Positions 1 through 6,127 of a DNA stretch of 6,127 nucleotides are shown piece by piece (positions within the stretch are counted from its first letter, which is position 1; each line of letters opens with the position of its first letter). The position numbers and the translations under genes were made by a program. The stretch is from Fimbriimonadales bacterium (GTDB lineage: Bacteria; Armatimonadota; Fimbriimonadia; Fimbriimonadales; ATM1): positions 1 through 6,127 of the forward strand of contig JAICGT010000082.1 in NCBI GenBank assembly GCA_025922995.1, in the 5' to 3' direction. The notes below the pieces were generated by a model, which did no database searches, had not been told where the DNA came from, and saw only the letters and a list, made by a program, of their open reading frames with translations.

Positions 1-516
1 GAGGATGTCGCCGATCACGTCGGCTAGCCCGCCGCGTCGGTTGCGATATTCGTCGTCATAGCGCTCGCCGTAGCGATCGCGGCCTCGGTTGTCGCCGTAA
101 CGGTCTCGGCTGTCGCCGTGGTTGTCGGCGAAGCCTCCGCGGCCGTCGTCATATCCGCGTCGGGGAGGCGTTCCGTAGCCGTAGTCGTTGCGGCCCCTGC
201 CAAGGATGCTGCCGCGGTTGCGGTCGATCTCCATCCAGCCGGCGCCGCGTCGGTGCTCTTGCCAAACCTGGTACGGGTCGAGGTTGTTGCGCTCGGAGAT
301 ATAGAAAACCGGGCCGAGCTCCCACATCTTCGCGCTGATGTCCTTGCCGACACGCGCGACGTAGTCGAGTCGCAGGCCGAGCCCACGGGCGATGGCGATG
401 GCTGATGCAGCCTCGGTTTCGCTCAGGCGCTCACGCCTCATCAAGTCGTTCATTTGGGCGACTGCGCCGGTTGCCAACATGGCGGTCGCGCCCAGAGTCA
501 ATAAAGTTCGTTTCAC
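1..516 (-). CDS. Small exported protein with Gly/Arg/Asp/Tyr-rich tail (C-terminus beyond window)
   Basis: I do not recognise a named family. The frame is open from a GTG at 516-514 to the left edge, giving 172 residues without a stop, so the C-terminus is missing. The GTG start is supported by AAGGAG at 531-526, 9 nt upstream. It also gives a clean signal peptide: VKR n-region, hydrophobic residues 4-19, and an AVA|Q cleavage site after residue 20. The mature protein is therefore probably periplasmic or extracellular. Residues 25-100 look folded and mostly helical, ending in GAGWMEIDRNRG. This resembles the 'G-x-GW-x-x-I' ending of short helical domains found in many uncharacterised secreted bacterial proteins (inference from memory). 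From about residue 106 onward the sequence is low complexity, rich in G, R, D, Y and N, with RDRYG at 137-141 and again at 146-150. That part is probably disordered. It lies 113 nt downstream of gyrA on the same strand and has no evident functional link to it. Confidence 0.75.
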   Translation of the reverse strand, partial: MKRTLLTLGATAMLATGAVAQMNDLMRRERLSETEAASAIAIARGLGLRLDYVARVGKDISAKMWELGPVFYISERNNLDPYQVWQEHRRGAGWMEIDRNRGSILGRGRNDYGYGTPPRRGYDDGRGGFADNHGDSRDRYGDNRGRDRYGERYDDEYRNRRGGLADVIGDIL

Positions 517-629
517 TTCTTAGTGCTCCTTGTTTAAGGTAATTGCCGGTTGGTGCACGGCATTGTTTCGTAGTGATTCGACGTGTCTGCAGAAACCGCG
601 TTTCGGCAATCTGGTCTTACGGCACAGTG
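517..629. other. Intergenic gap downstream of gyrA with two weak hairpins
   Basis: The 113 nt between the gyrA stop and the next start contain two short inverted repeats. One at 588-608 has a 5-bp GAAAC/GTTTC stem around a 3-nt loop, extended by 3 bp beyond an A-G mismatch. The other at 544-562 pairs TGCCG with CGGCA across 9 nt. Neither is followed by a T-run on the minus strand, so neither is a standard intrinsic terminator. I see no convincing -35/-10 pair for the downstream gene. It may be co-transcribed with gyrA or use a promoter that does not match the housekeeping consensus. Confidence 0.35.
526..531 (-). promoter_or_regulatory. Ribosome binding site of the small exported protein
   Basis: The minus strand reads AAGGAG here, followed by 9 nt and then GTG at 516-514. 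This near-perfect Shine-Dalgarno fixes the GTG as the start, although no ATG is available until residue 13, inside the signal peptide. Confidence 0.7.
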
Positions 630-3083
630 CTATTCGCCATCGCCGTCTTCGGCGTCCGTAACGACGCGGGCGATGGAAACGACCTTGTCGTCCGCCTTTA
701 AGTCGATGAGCTTTACGCCTTGCGCAATGCGACCGACCGTGCGGATCGTTTTAACGCGCAGTCGAATCGCCTTGCCGGATTGCGTCATCGCGACAAGCTG
801 GTCGTCTTTTTCGACGATTTCGGCGCCGACGACCTTGCCCGTGCGAGCGGTTACGTTCATCGTAATCAATCCGCTTCCGCCTCGACCCTGCGGCCGGTAT
901 TCCGATAAGGGAGTTCGCTTGCCTAAACCGTTCTCGCCGACGACGAGCACGTCCAATTCAGGGTCGTCGACCAAGAGCGATGCAACCATCACGTCATCTT
1001 TCTTAAGACGCATTCCCCGAACGCCGCCTGCAGCGCGGCTGCGGCCCGTTAGGGCGGATTCGTTGAAGCGAATGCTCATGCCGTTCCGCGTAATAAACAG
1101 GACGTCCTGCTTGCCCGTGCTCCGCATAACCCAACCGAGCTCATCGCCTTCTTCGATATCGAATGCGCGCAAACCGTTGGTGCGAATATTCGCAAACGCC
1201 GCAATCGGCGTGCGTTTGACCTCGCCGAGTTTAGTGGACATGATCAAGTAACCCTCGCCCTGGATATCCTTCACGGCCAGAACAGCGGTCACCTGTTCTC
1301 CGCTTTCGATCTGGATGTAATTGATCACGGGCGTGCCCTTTGCGTAGCGCCCGCTCTCCGGAATCTCATACGCCTTGAGCCTGTACACGCGGCCACGGTC
1401 GGTGAAGAATAGAATAAAGGCGTGTGTGTTAACCTGGAACAAGTGTGCAACTTGGTCCAATTCCTTAATGCTTGCGCCAACGACGCCCTTTCCGCCACGG
1501 CCCTGCGCGCGGAACGCGTCCATGCTCATGCGCTTGATATATCCGTCGCGAGAAATTGAAATGATCGCGTCTTCGTCCGGAATCATGTCTTCGTCGCCGA
1601 TTTCTCCGGCTTCGATGGGAATGATTTTCGTTCGGCGTTCGTCGCCATGTTTCTTGCGCAGGTCCTCTAATTCTTCGCGCAAGATCTGCTCTAACCGCGT
1701 GCGGCTGTGCAGGATGTCCATGAGATCGGAAATGCGTCGCAGAATTCGCTTGTAGTCGTCTTCCAGCTTCTGTTGCTCGAGCTGCGTCAGGCGTCGCAAC
1801 TGCATGTTGAGCACCACGTTCGCTTGGAACATCGTCATACCGAAGCGTTTCACCATTTCCGAGCGCGCCGTCTCCGGGTCGCGCGACTCTCGGATGACCT
1901 TTATGACGGCGTCCAAATGCGCGCGTGCGATCTGATAGCCTTCGCTGATGTGCGCTTCTTCAAGAGCGCGATACACTTCGTATTTCGTCCGCCTCTCGAT
2001 GACCTCTTTTCGGTGAGTGATGTATTCGTCGAGCAGTTGGCTCATCGGCGCGGTTCTCGGCACGCCGTCCACCAAACTAAGCAAAATCGCGCCGAAACTC
2101 GTGCGTAGAAGTGTGTGCTTGTACAGATAATTCAGTGCTTTCTGCGGATTACCGTCGCGCTTGATGGTGATTTCAAGCCGCATCCCTCGGCGGTCGGAAT
2201 AATCTTCCACTCCGCCGATCGCATCGAACTTCTTGTTGCGGATAATGTTGGCAACCTGCTCGATCAGCGTTCGCTTGTTAACCTGATACGGAATTTCGCT
2301 AACGACGATCACGGTTCTGCCGCCGTCCTGCGGCTCCATCGCCGTCTTCGCCTGCATCACCACGCTGCCTCGCCCCGTTTCATACATCTGCTTGATGCCT
2401 TTGGTACCCAGGATCGTCGCATACGTCGGAAAGTCCGGACCGGGCAGAACTTCCATAATTTCTTCGAGCGTCGAATTCGGTTTGTTTAATCTCAGCAAAA
2501 TGGCGTCGACAACTTCGCTCAAATTGTGCGGAGGCATGTTCGTCGCCATGCCCACGGCGATTCCCTGCGCGCCGTTGCAAATAAGGTTCGGGAACTTGCC
2601 GGGAAGGACGAGCGGCTCGTTCATCGTTTGGAGGTAGTTCGGAGTCCAGTCGACCGTCTCACGGTCTATGTCCTCCAACATTTCCATCGCCACTTTGCTG
2701 AGCCGAGCTTCGGTGTAACGGAAGGCCGCCGGCGGGTCGCCGTCGATGCTGCCGAAATTGCCCTGGGGATCGATGAGCGGATAGCGCAGCGAAAAGTCTT
2801 GCGCCATTCGCACGAGGGTTAGATAAACCGCTTCGTTGCCGTGCGGATGAAAGTTACCAGTGCAGTCTCCGATGATTTTCGCCGACTTCGTTCTTGCGCG
2901 GTCGGGCGTCCAATTGCCCTCCATCATCGTGTACAAAATGCGGCGTTGAACCGGCTTTAAGCCGTCCCTTACATCGGGTAGCGCGCGAGCGATAATGACG
3001 CTCATCGCGTAGTTTACGTAACATCGTTTGAGCTCGTCTGTTACTGGAATCGCTTCAAATTGTTCCGGTGTGTTTTCGGGCAC
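630..3083 (-). CDS. gyrA: DNA gyrase subunit A
   Basis: GyrA is the DNA breakage-reunion subunit of gyrase. With GyrB it forms the cytoplasmic A2B2 enzyme that introduces negative supercoils using ATP. The 817 residues fit the family length (about 800-900). The N-terminal winged-helix/tower part shows YAMSVIIARALPDVRDGLKPVQRR (residues 25-48 region), HPHG at 79-82, and QGNFGSIDGD ending at 116. The catalytic Arg122-Tyr123 lie in AFRYTEARL, and the DNA-bending Ile is in NGAQGIAVGMATN (around 170-182). A helical coiled-coil/tower segment covers roughly 340-480. The C-terminal beta-pinwheel begins near 490 and carries a GyrA box, QGRGGKG at 527-533. That box supports gyrase rather than topoisomerase IV; a degenerate copy (QGRGGSG) lies at 732-738. 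A short acidic tail ends the protein. The start is GTG, with GGAAGGA 6 nt upstream. Unusually, the quinolone-pocket Ser and Asp are replaced by Glu84 and Leu88. gyrB is not in this window. Confidence 0.97.
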   Translation of the reverse strand: MPENTPEQFEAIPVTDELKRCYVNYAMSVIIARALPDVRDGLKPVQRRILYTMMEGNWTPDRARTKSAKIIGDCTGNFHPHGNEAVYLTLVRMAQDFSLRYPLIDPQGNFGSIDGDPPAAFRYTEARLSKVAMEMLEDIDRETVDWTPNYLQTMNEPLVLPGKFPNLICNGAQGIAVGMATNMPPHNLSEVVDAILLRLNKPNSTLEEIMEVLPGPDFPTYATILGTKGIKQMYETGRGSVVMQAKTAMEPQDGGRTVIVVSEIPYQVNKRTLIEQVANIIRNKKFDAIGGVEDYSDRRGMRLEITIKRDGNPQKALNYLYKHTLLRTSFGAILLSLVDGVPRTAPMSQLLDEYITHRKEVIERRTKYEVYRALEEAHISEGYQIARAHLDAVIKVIRESRDPETARSEMVKRFGMTMFQANVVLNMQLRRLTQLEQQKLEDDYKRILRRISDLMDILHSRTRLEQILREELEDLRKKHGDERRTKIIPIEAGEIGDEDMIPDEDAIISISRDGYIKRMSMDAFRAQGRGGKGVVGASIKELDQVAHLFQVNTHAFILFFTDRGRVYRLKAYEIPESGRYAKGTPVINYIQIESGEQVTAVLAVKDIQGEGYLIMSTKLGEVKRTPIAAFANIRTNGLRAFDIEEGDELGWVMRSTGKQDVLFITRNGMSIRFNESALTGRSRAAGGVRGMRLKKDDVMVASLLVDDPELDVLVVGENGLGKRTPLSEYRPQGRGGSGLITMNVTARTGKVVGAEIVEKDDQLVAMTQSGKAIRLRVKTIRTVGRIAQGVKLIDLKADDKVVSIARVVTDAEDGDGE

Positions 3084-3089
3084 GGTTGA

Positions 3090-3096
3090 TCCTTCC
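3090..3096 (-). promoter_or_regulatory. Ribosome binding site of gyrA
   Basis: The minus strand reads GGAAGGA, then 6 nt, then GTG at 3083-3081. The position and strength support the GTG start, which also matches the usual short GyrA N-terminus ahead of the conserved YAMSVI segment. Confidence 0.7.
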
Positions 3097-3130
3097 GCCG
3101 GGCTTCACGCCTGCCTTATGGGAGGTGCTA

Positions 3131-3136
3131 AGTATA
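3131..3136 (-). promoter_or_regulatory. Candidate -10 box of a gyrA promoter
   Basis: TATACT on the minus strand (one mismatch from TATAAT) lies in the 71-nt gap between the metalloprotease stop and gyrA. Transcription would start near 3124 and leave a leader of about 40 nt that contains the ribosome binding site. No good TTGACA-like -35 is visible at 16-18 bp spacing, where the sequence overlaps the end of the upstream gene. The promoter is therefore plausible but not certain, and gyrA could also be read through from upstream. Confidence 0.4.
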
Positions 3137-3154
3137 CCTTTTTGAGGCTGGTTT

Positions 3155-5881
3155 CTACCCGCCGCCGAGGAGCGTCGGAGGGGCAGCGTTGCCTCCTCCG
3201 GTGGTCGTCTGGGCGTTCAGCGCGCGGTTGACCTTGCGGGCGAGGTCCTGCAGGTGAATCCGCGTCATTTCATCGGTCGACGTGGCTTTCTGCAAACGCC
3301 CGCCGACGGTGCGCAAGTGATGAAAAGCGAGCATTTTCGCATCGCTGTCCACACGGCCCGAAGGTGAGAGAGCCTGAGTAACAAGCGCGTCGGTGAAGAA
3401 CCTTTGCAGTTCCCGCCGAAGGACGCCAATTTCCTTTCCGGTGCCGATTTCCGAGTAGACGTTTCTTGCCAGAGTGCCGTAAAGCTCGGTCAGCGTGAAT
3501 TTGTCTTTGCGATTGCCCCACTTGAAGGAATTGTTCGCGACTCGCGCCAACGTGTCGGATGAAAGCAGCACGCTGACGACCGCTCGCTGGCAGCCGGAAA
3601 TAATGTCTTTGATTGCGACCGGGTCGTACCTCTCCGAATTCGGGTCTCCCGAAAGGTTCATCAACATTTTCGGCGAGAGGACGAAAGAGTCTTCCGCGAA
3701 AAGGTTGCGCGCGATCATGTCGAGCGCGGCTCGCTGTTCGCCTGGTTCTACCGGAGCAAGAGTCGGCTTCAACTGCGGGTCGCCGGCGAAATTGCGGTTG
3801 CCGCGCACACCACCGACAAACCGTGTGGCCCCAAGCGATTGTTGCAGCGTTTGCCGAATCGCGAGATTGACGACTCTCGTCAAGTCGCTGTAAGGACGAC
3901 CCGGTTTCGGATAATGCGAATCGGCCTTGGATAGCAATAGCTTAGCAACAGACACCTGCTTGTCGGCATCCGCCAATGGGTTCGACGAGTTGTCGAACCG
4001 CACGACGTAAGGATCGAAACTGTCGGCGTTCTCGTCGGTCATAAATCTCAATCCCGGCAAACTCGCGCGGGACGCGATTCTCTTCAATTCCGGCTGCTCC
4101 GCAGCGAATCCTCCGGCGATGTCCTTGTACCCGTACTCGATCGCGAAGTAATCATAAACGCCGAGAACAGGGCTGTAGTAGTCGCCGATACCACTGGCGA
4201 CCGCAAAAATATTTACCGGTGTGTAATCCATGACGCTCGCGGTAAGGCCCTCTTTGGCTGTAACTGCTGGATCGGCCAGTTGTTTCGGCGATAAATAGGC
4301 CGAGCTGACAAAATTGTGCCGTAGGCCAAGAACGTGGCCCATCTCATGGCTGACGACGTCTTCCAAGAACTGCTCGATATATTTCTTGCGATTTACCTTG
4401 ATACCTGGGTGCAGCACCTCAATCGCGGTTAGGCCGAAGGATGCACTCTCGGCTTTCAGCGGGCCGTATCGGCATTGGAGGGGCGCGGAAAAGTTCTTGC
4501 TTAACGGCGTATTGACCGGCTTTGAGATCAATGCCGAGAGATCGCTTTCATAGGTGCCGACCGCCGGAGCAGCGATCCAGGAATACTCTTGCGCAGCTGA
4601 ATAGAGAATCGCGGCGTCGATGGAGATGCTGGCATTGAGCGTCTCGCCGGTATAAGGATTCCAGCGAGGACACGCGACAGCATAGCCGGCATTTTCCGAG
4701 CGGATCATCCGGACGACGTTGAAGCGCATGTCGGCATGGTCCCAAGTGGCGTCCTTGGGCTTGGTTTTGACTTCTATCGCGTTTGTAATGCCGACCTTTT
4801 CGAAGGCGCGGTTCCATCGCAAAATGCCGTCCGATACCGCCTTGTGATATTCGGCCGGGATCGAGTCGTCGATCCAGAACACGATCGGCTTTTCCGGATC
4901 GCTCATTGCCGCCGAAGGGTCTTTCTTGCGGATATCCCAGCGAAGTATCTGCCGAGTGACTTTGTCCATCGCGAGCGGCTTCGTGGTGTCGAAAAAGTCC
5001 TGCGTGAAAAAGCCGACTCTCGGATCGGCAAGTCGCGGTTCGTAGCCCGTGTCTTTTTTCGGATAAAGCAGGTACGTCACGTTCAAGGGCAGGCTCTTGT
5101 CGGTTGCAAGGTGGCTTCGGGTCGATGCGCCCGTTAGTGCGGCGATGAGTTCAGCCATCGGGTCCGACCCGCCGCCGCTCGACGTGTAAAAGTTGCGCGT
5201 GCGTATCACGACGTTCTCGGGAAACGCCTGCACTTCGCTGATGCCCGAGTTGTCCCGGTCGTATTGGTACGTCCTGCCCGAGACTTTATTAATGCGGTCG
5301 TTTAGATCGATAAGTCCGCCGCTGAATAATCCGGTTGCCTTGATAAGCATCCGTTTCGTCTCGGGATTCTCAGCTTCGATCTTGAGCGTTTCTACGATGC
5401 CCTCCGGGAACGAGCGCATGGAAGCCGTTGCCCAGACGTTGTCCTCGCTCCAACGCCACCCGAGGTTCGGCGCGATGATCCTTATTCTGTCGTCGACCCG
5501 CTCGAAACGATACGCGGAGACCGCCAGGTCCAGCGTGCCGGATTCTCCTGCCTGCAGGCCGTCGGCGTTTGCGCCGGATTGGAGTGCCGACTGCAGGAAG
5601 AACACCTTGCCCAGCGTTTCCGGCGTCAACTCGATATACAGGTCGGTCTTGCCTTCCTTCTCTTTGGTGTAGAGCGTTAACGCGCCGTCGTGCTTGACGG
5701 CGTCCTTCAGAAGCTCGTCGAACTTCTTGACCTTCTCCTTGAGCTCTTTCTGTGGGTCGTCCTGCTTGGTTTCACCTGCGGACTGCCCCTTGTCGGGCAC
5801 GAATTCGTCCTGCGACCAGCCGCTTACGGCAAGGAGGAGGATAACAGTAACGAGATAAAGTGGGCGTACGATAGGAAGCAC
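3155..5881 (-). CDS. Secreted zinc-dependent metalloprotease (DUF5117/DUF4953 met-zincin type)
   Basis: This is a predicted exported zinc endopeptidase of 908 residues. The N-terminus MLPIVRPLYLVTVILLLAVSGWSQD reads as a signal peptide with cleavage near residue 23; there is no lipobox Cys. A charged linker (about 25-65) leads into a beta-rich N-terminal region (about 65-310, DLYIELTPETLGKVFFL and the following strands). This matches the DUF5118/DUF5117 region found ahead of such proteases (family assignment from memory). The catalytic domain contains HEMGHVLGLRH at 512-522: zinc ligands His512, His516 and His522, general base Glu513. It is followed by the Met-turn SVMDYTP with Met551, the metzincin arrangement. 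About 350 residues follow, ending in a Gly/Pro-rich tail. Length and layout fit the family, and no frameshift is seen. Start: a stop codon lies one codon upstream in frame, and GTG at 5881-5879 is the only normal start that keeps the signal peptide. The natural substrate is unknown. It precedes gyrA by 71 nt without evident functional linkage. Confidence 0.9.
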   Translation of the reverse strand: MLPIVRPLYLVTVILLLAVSGWSQDEFVPDKGQSAGETKQDDPQKELKEKVKKFDELLKDAVKHDGALTLYTKEKEGKTDLYIELTPETLGKVFFLQSALQSGANADGLQAGESGTLDLAVSAYRFERVDDRIRIIAPNLGWRWSEDNVWATASMRSFPEGIVETLKIEAENPETKRMLIKATGLFSGGLIDLNDRINKVSGRTYQYDRDNSGISEVQAFPENVVIRTRNFYTSSGGGSDPMAELIAALTGASTRSHLATDKSLPLNVTYLLYPKKDTGYEPRLADPRVGFFTQDFFDTTKPLAMDKVTRQILRWDIRKKDPSAAMSDPEKPIVFWIDDSIPAEYHKAVSDGILRWNRAFEKVGITNAIEVKTKPKDATWDHADMRFNVVRMIRSENAGYAVACPRWNPYTGETLNASISIDAAILYSAAQEYSWIAAPAVGTYESDLSALISKPVNTPLSKNFSAPLQCRYGPLKAESASFGLTAIEVLHPGIKVNRKKYIEQFLEDVVSHEMGHVLGLRHNFVSSAYLSPKQLADPAVTAKEGLTASVMDYTPVNIFAVASGIGDYYSPVLGVYDYFAIEYGYKDIAGGFAAEQPELKRIASRASLPGLRFMTDENADSFDPYVVRFDNSSNPLADADKQVSVAKLLLSKADSHYPKPGRPYSDLTRVVNLAIRQTLQQSLGATRFVGGVRGNRNFAGDPQLKPTLAPVEPGEQRAALDMIARNLFAEDSFVLSPKMLMNLSGDPNSERYDPVAIKDIISGCQRAVVSVLLSSDTLARVANNSFKWGNRKDKFTLTELYGTLARNVYSEIGTGKEIGVLRRELQRFFTDALVTQALSPSGRVDSDAKMLAFHHLRTVGGRLQKATSTDEMTRIHLQDLARKVNRALNAQTTTGGGNAAPPTLLGGG

Positions 5882-6127
5882 CCCTTAAGGATACTCGTTG
5901 CCTTGCACAGGGAGTCCTGCGGGTCCGGGAAGGACATTCGTCGGAGCGAAGGCGGCGAGATCTGGTTTTACCTTTGCCCCTTTACGAGCACGACTAGAGA
6001 GGGGCGCAGTTCCGTTCTTATGCGGGTCGGGCGGCAGATGGTGTCTGACGTCTCGCAAGCCCTTGGACCGACCGTTAGCCTGCCCTCGAACCCCTGCCGA
6101 CTCTGCAACACCTCAAACACCACCCGC
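5882..6127. other. Unassigned right-hand region; possible partial divergent ORF on plus strand
   Basis: I recognise no gene here. One codon register is open on both strands. On the plus strand it runs without a stop from inside the protease to the right edge. It could begin at TTG 5903 (AAGGA lies 11 nt upstream) or ATG 6020, and includes GGEIWFYLCPFTS and MRVGRQMVSDVSQALGP. By my count about three quarters of its codons end in G or C, against about half when the same triplets are read on the minus strand. The minus reading is a 75-codon frame ending at TAA 5885, with no ATG or GTG near its beginning. The Ser/Arg/Thr/Cys-rich composition is typical of spurious translations, so this may simply be non-coding upstream sequence. 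An imperfectly explained inverted repeat, GCCCCT/AGGGGC with an 18-nt spacer, lies at 5976-6005. Confidence 0.25.
5888..5893 (-). promoter_or_regulatory. Candidate -10 box of a leaderless metalloprotease transcript
   Basis: TATCCT on the minus strand (form TANNNT) ends 6 nt before the GTG start at 5881. A transcript starting the usual 7 nt downstream would begin on the start codon itself. The only purine-rich stretch, AAGGGG, overlaps the GTG and is too close to act as a Shine-Dalgarno. No recognisable -35 is present at the normal spacing, so the call rests on position and the absent ribosome binding site. Confidence 0.35.

Noticed and set aside
24..386. 120-codon minus-strand frame rich in Ala and Thr
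   Set aside because: It is out of frame with the GTG-started gene at 516, which has a strong ribosome binding site and signal peptide. The Ala/Thr run is the shifted reading of the Gly/Arg-rich repeat DNA.
118..405. 95-codon plus-strand frame rich in Ala and Val
   Set aside because: It is antisense to the small exported protein, with no supporting ribosome binding site or recognisable domain. Low-complexity GC-rich DNA often gives such frames.
544..562. TGCCG/CGGCA hairpin as a rho-independent terminator
   Set aside because: The stem is only 5 bp with a 9-nt loop, and no T-run follows on either strand.
583..1251. 222-codon open frame on the plus strand opposite the end of gyrA
   Set aside because: It is antisense to a clearly conserved part of GyrA, its translation is Ser/Arg/Thr/Pro-rich without recognisable motifs, and it is best explained as a shadow frame.
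2115..2489. Several 60-130 codon plus-strand frames across gyrA and the metalloprotease
   Set aside because: All are antisense to long frames with conserved domains, and none has recognisable motifs.
5976..6005. GCCCCT/AGGGGC inverted repeat as an operator or terminator
   Set aside because: Six-base arms with an 18-nt spacer are readily found by chance in GC-rich DNA. There is no T-run and no second copy nearby.
6079..6102. GGTTCGA on the minus strand resembling a tRNA T-loop
   Set aside because: The flanking bases do not pair into a T-arm, and no acceptor or anticodon arm could be fitted around it.

Overview
This window looks like an ordinary chromosomal housekeeping segment from a moderately GC-rich bacterium. 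All three recognisable genes lie on the minus strand, so they read from right to left: a large secreted zinc metalloprotease (5881-3155), DNA gyrase subunit A (3083-630), and the first 172 codons of a small exported protein (516 to the left edge). The GyrA sequence has features seen in deep-branching, non-proteobacterial lineages: a GDPPAAFRYTEARL active-site context and non-canonical quinolone-pocket residues. The metalloprotease is a type common in Bacteroidota, Acidobacteriota, Gemmatimonadota and Planctomycetota/Armatimonadota-like genomes. An Armatimonadota- or Planctomycetota-like source is my best guess, but it is weak and unconfirmed.

Region by region: 5882-6127 has no confidently assigned gene. 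It probably carries the metalloprotease promoter, and it is open in one codon register on both strands. The metalloprotease GTG start sits 6 nt after a TATCCT -10-like hexamer and has no usable Shine-Dalgarno, so its mRNA may be leaderless. A 71-nt gap (3084-3154) separates it from gyrA and holds a TATACT -10-like box and a good ribosome binding site, so gyrA probably has its own promoter although it could also be read through from the metalloprotease. A further 113-nt gap (517-629) with weak hairpins and a strong ribosome binding site leads into the small secreted protein.

The three genes show no obvious shared pathway: one is cytoplasmic DNA supercoiling, and the other two are exported proteins of unknown physiological role. 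I see no mobile element, CRISPR array, tRNA or rRNA, and no convincing new multi-gene system. The points most worth checking are the altered quinolone-binding pocket of GyrA, the possible leaderless start of the protease, the low-complexity Gly/Arg/Asp/Tyr tail of the small exported protein, and the unexplained right-hand 246 bases.
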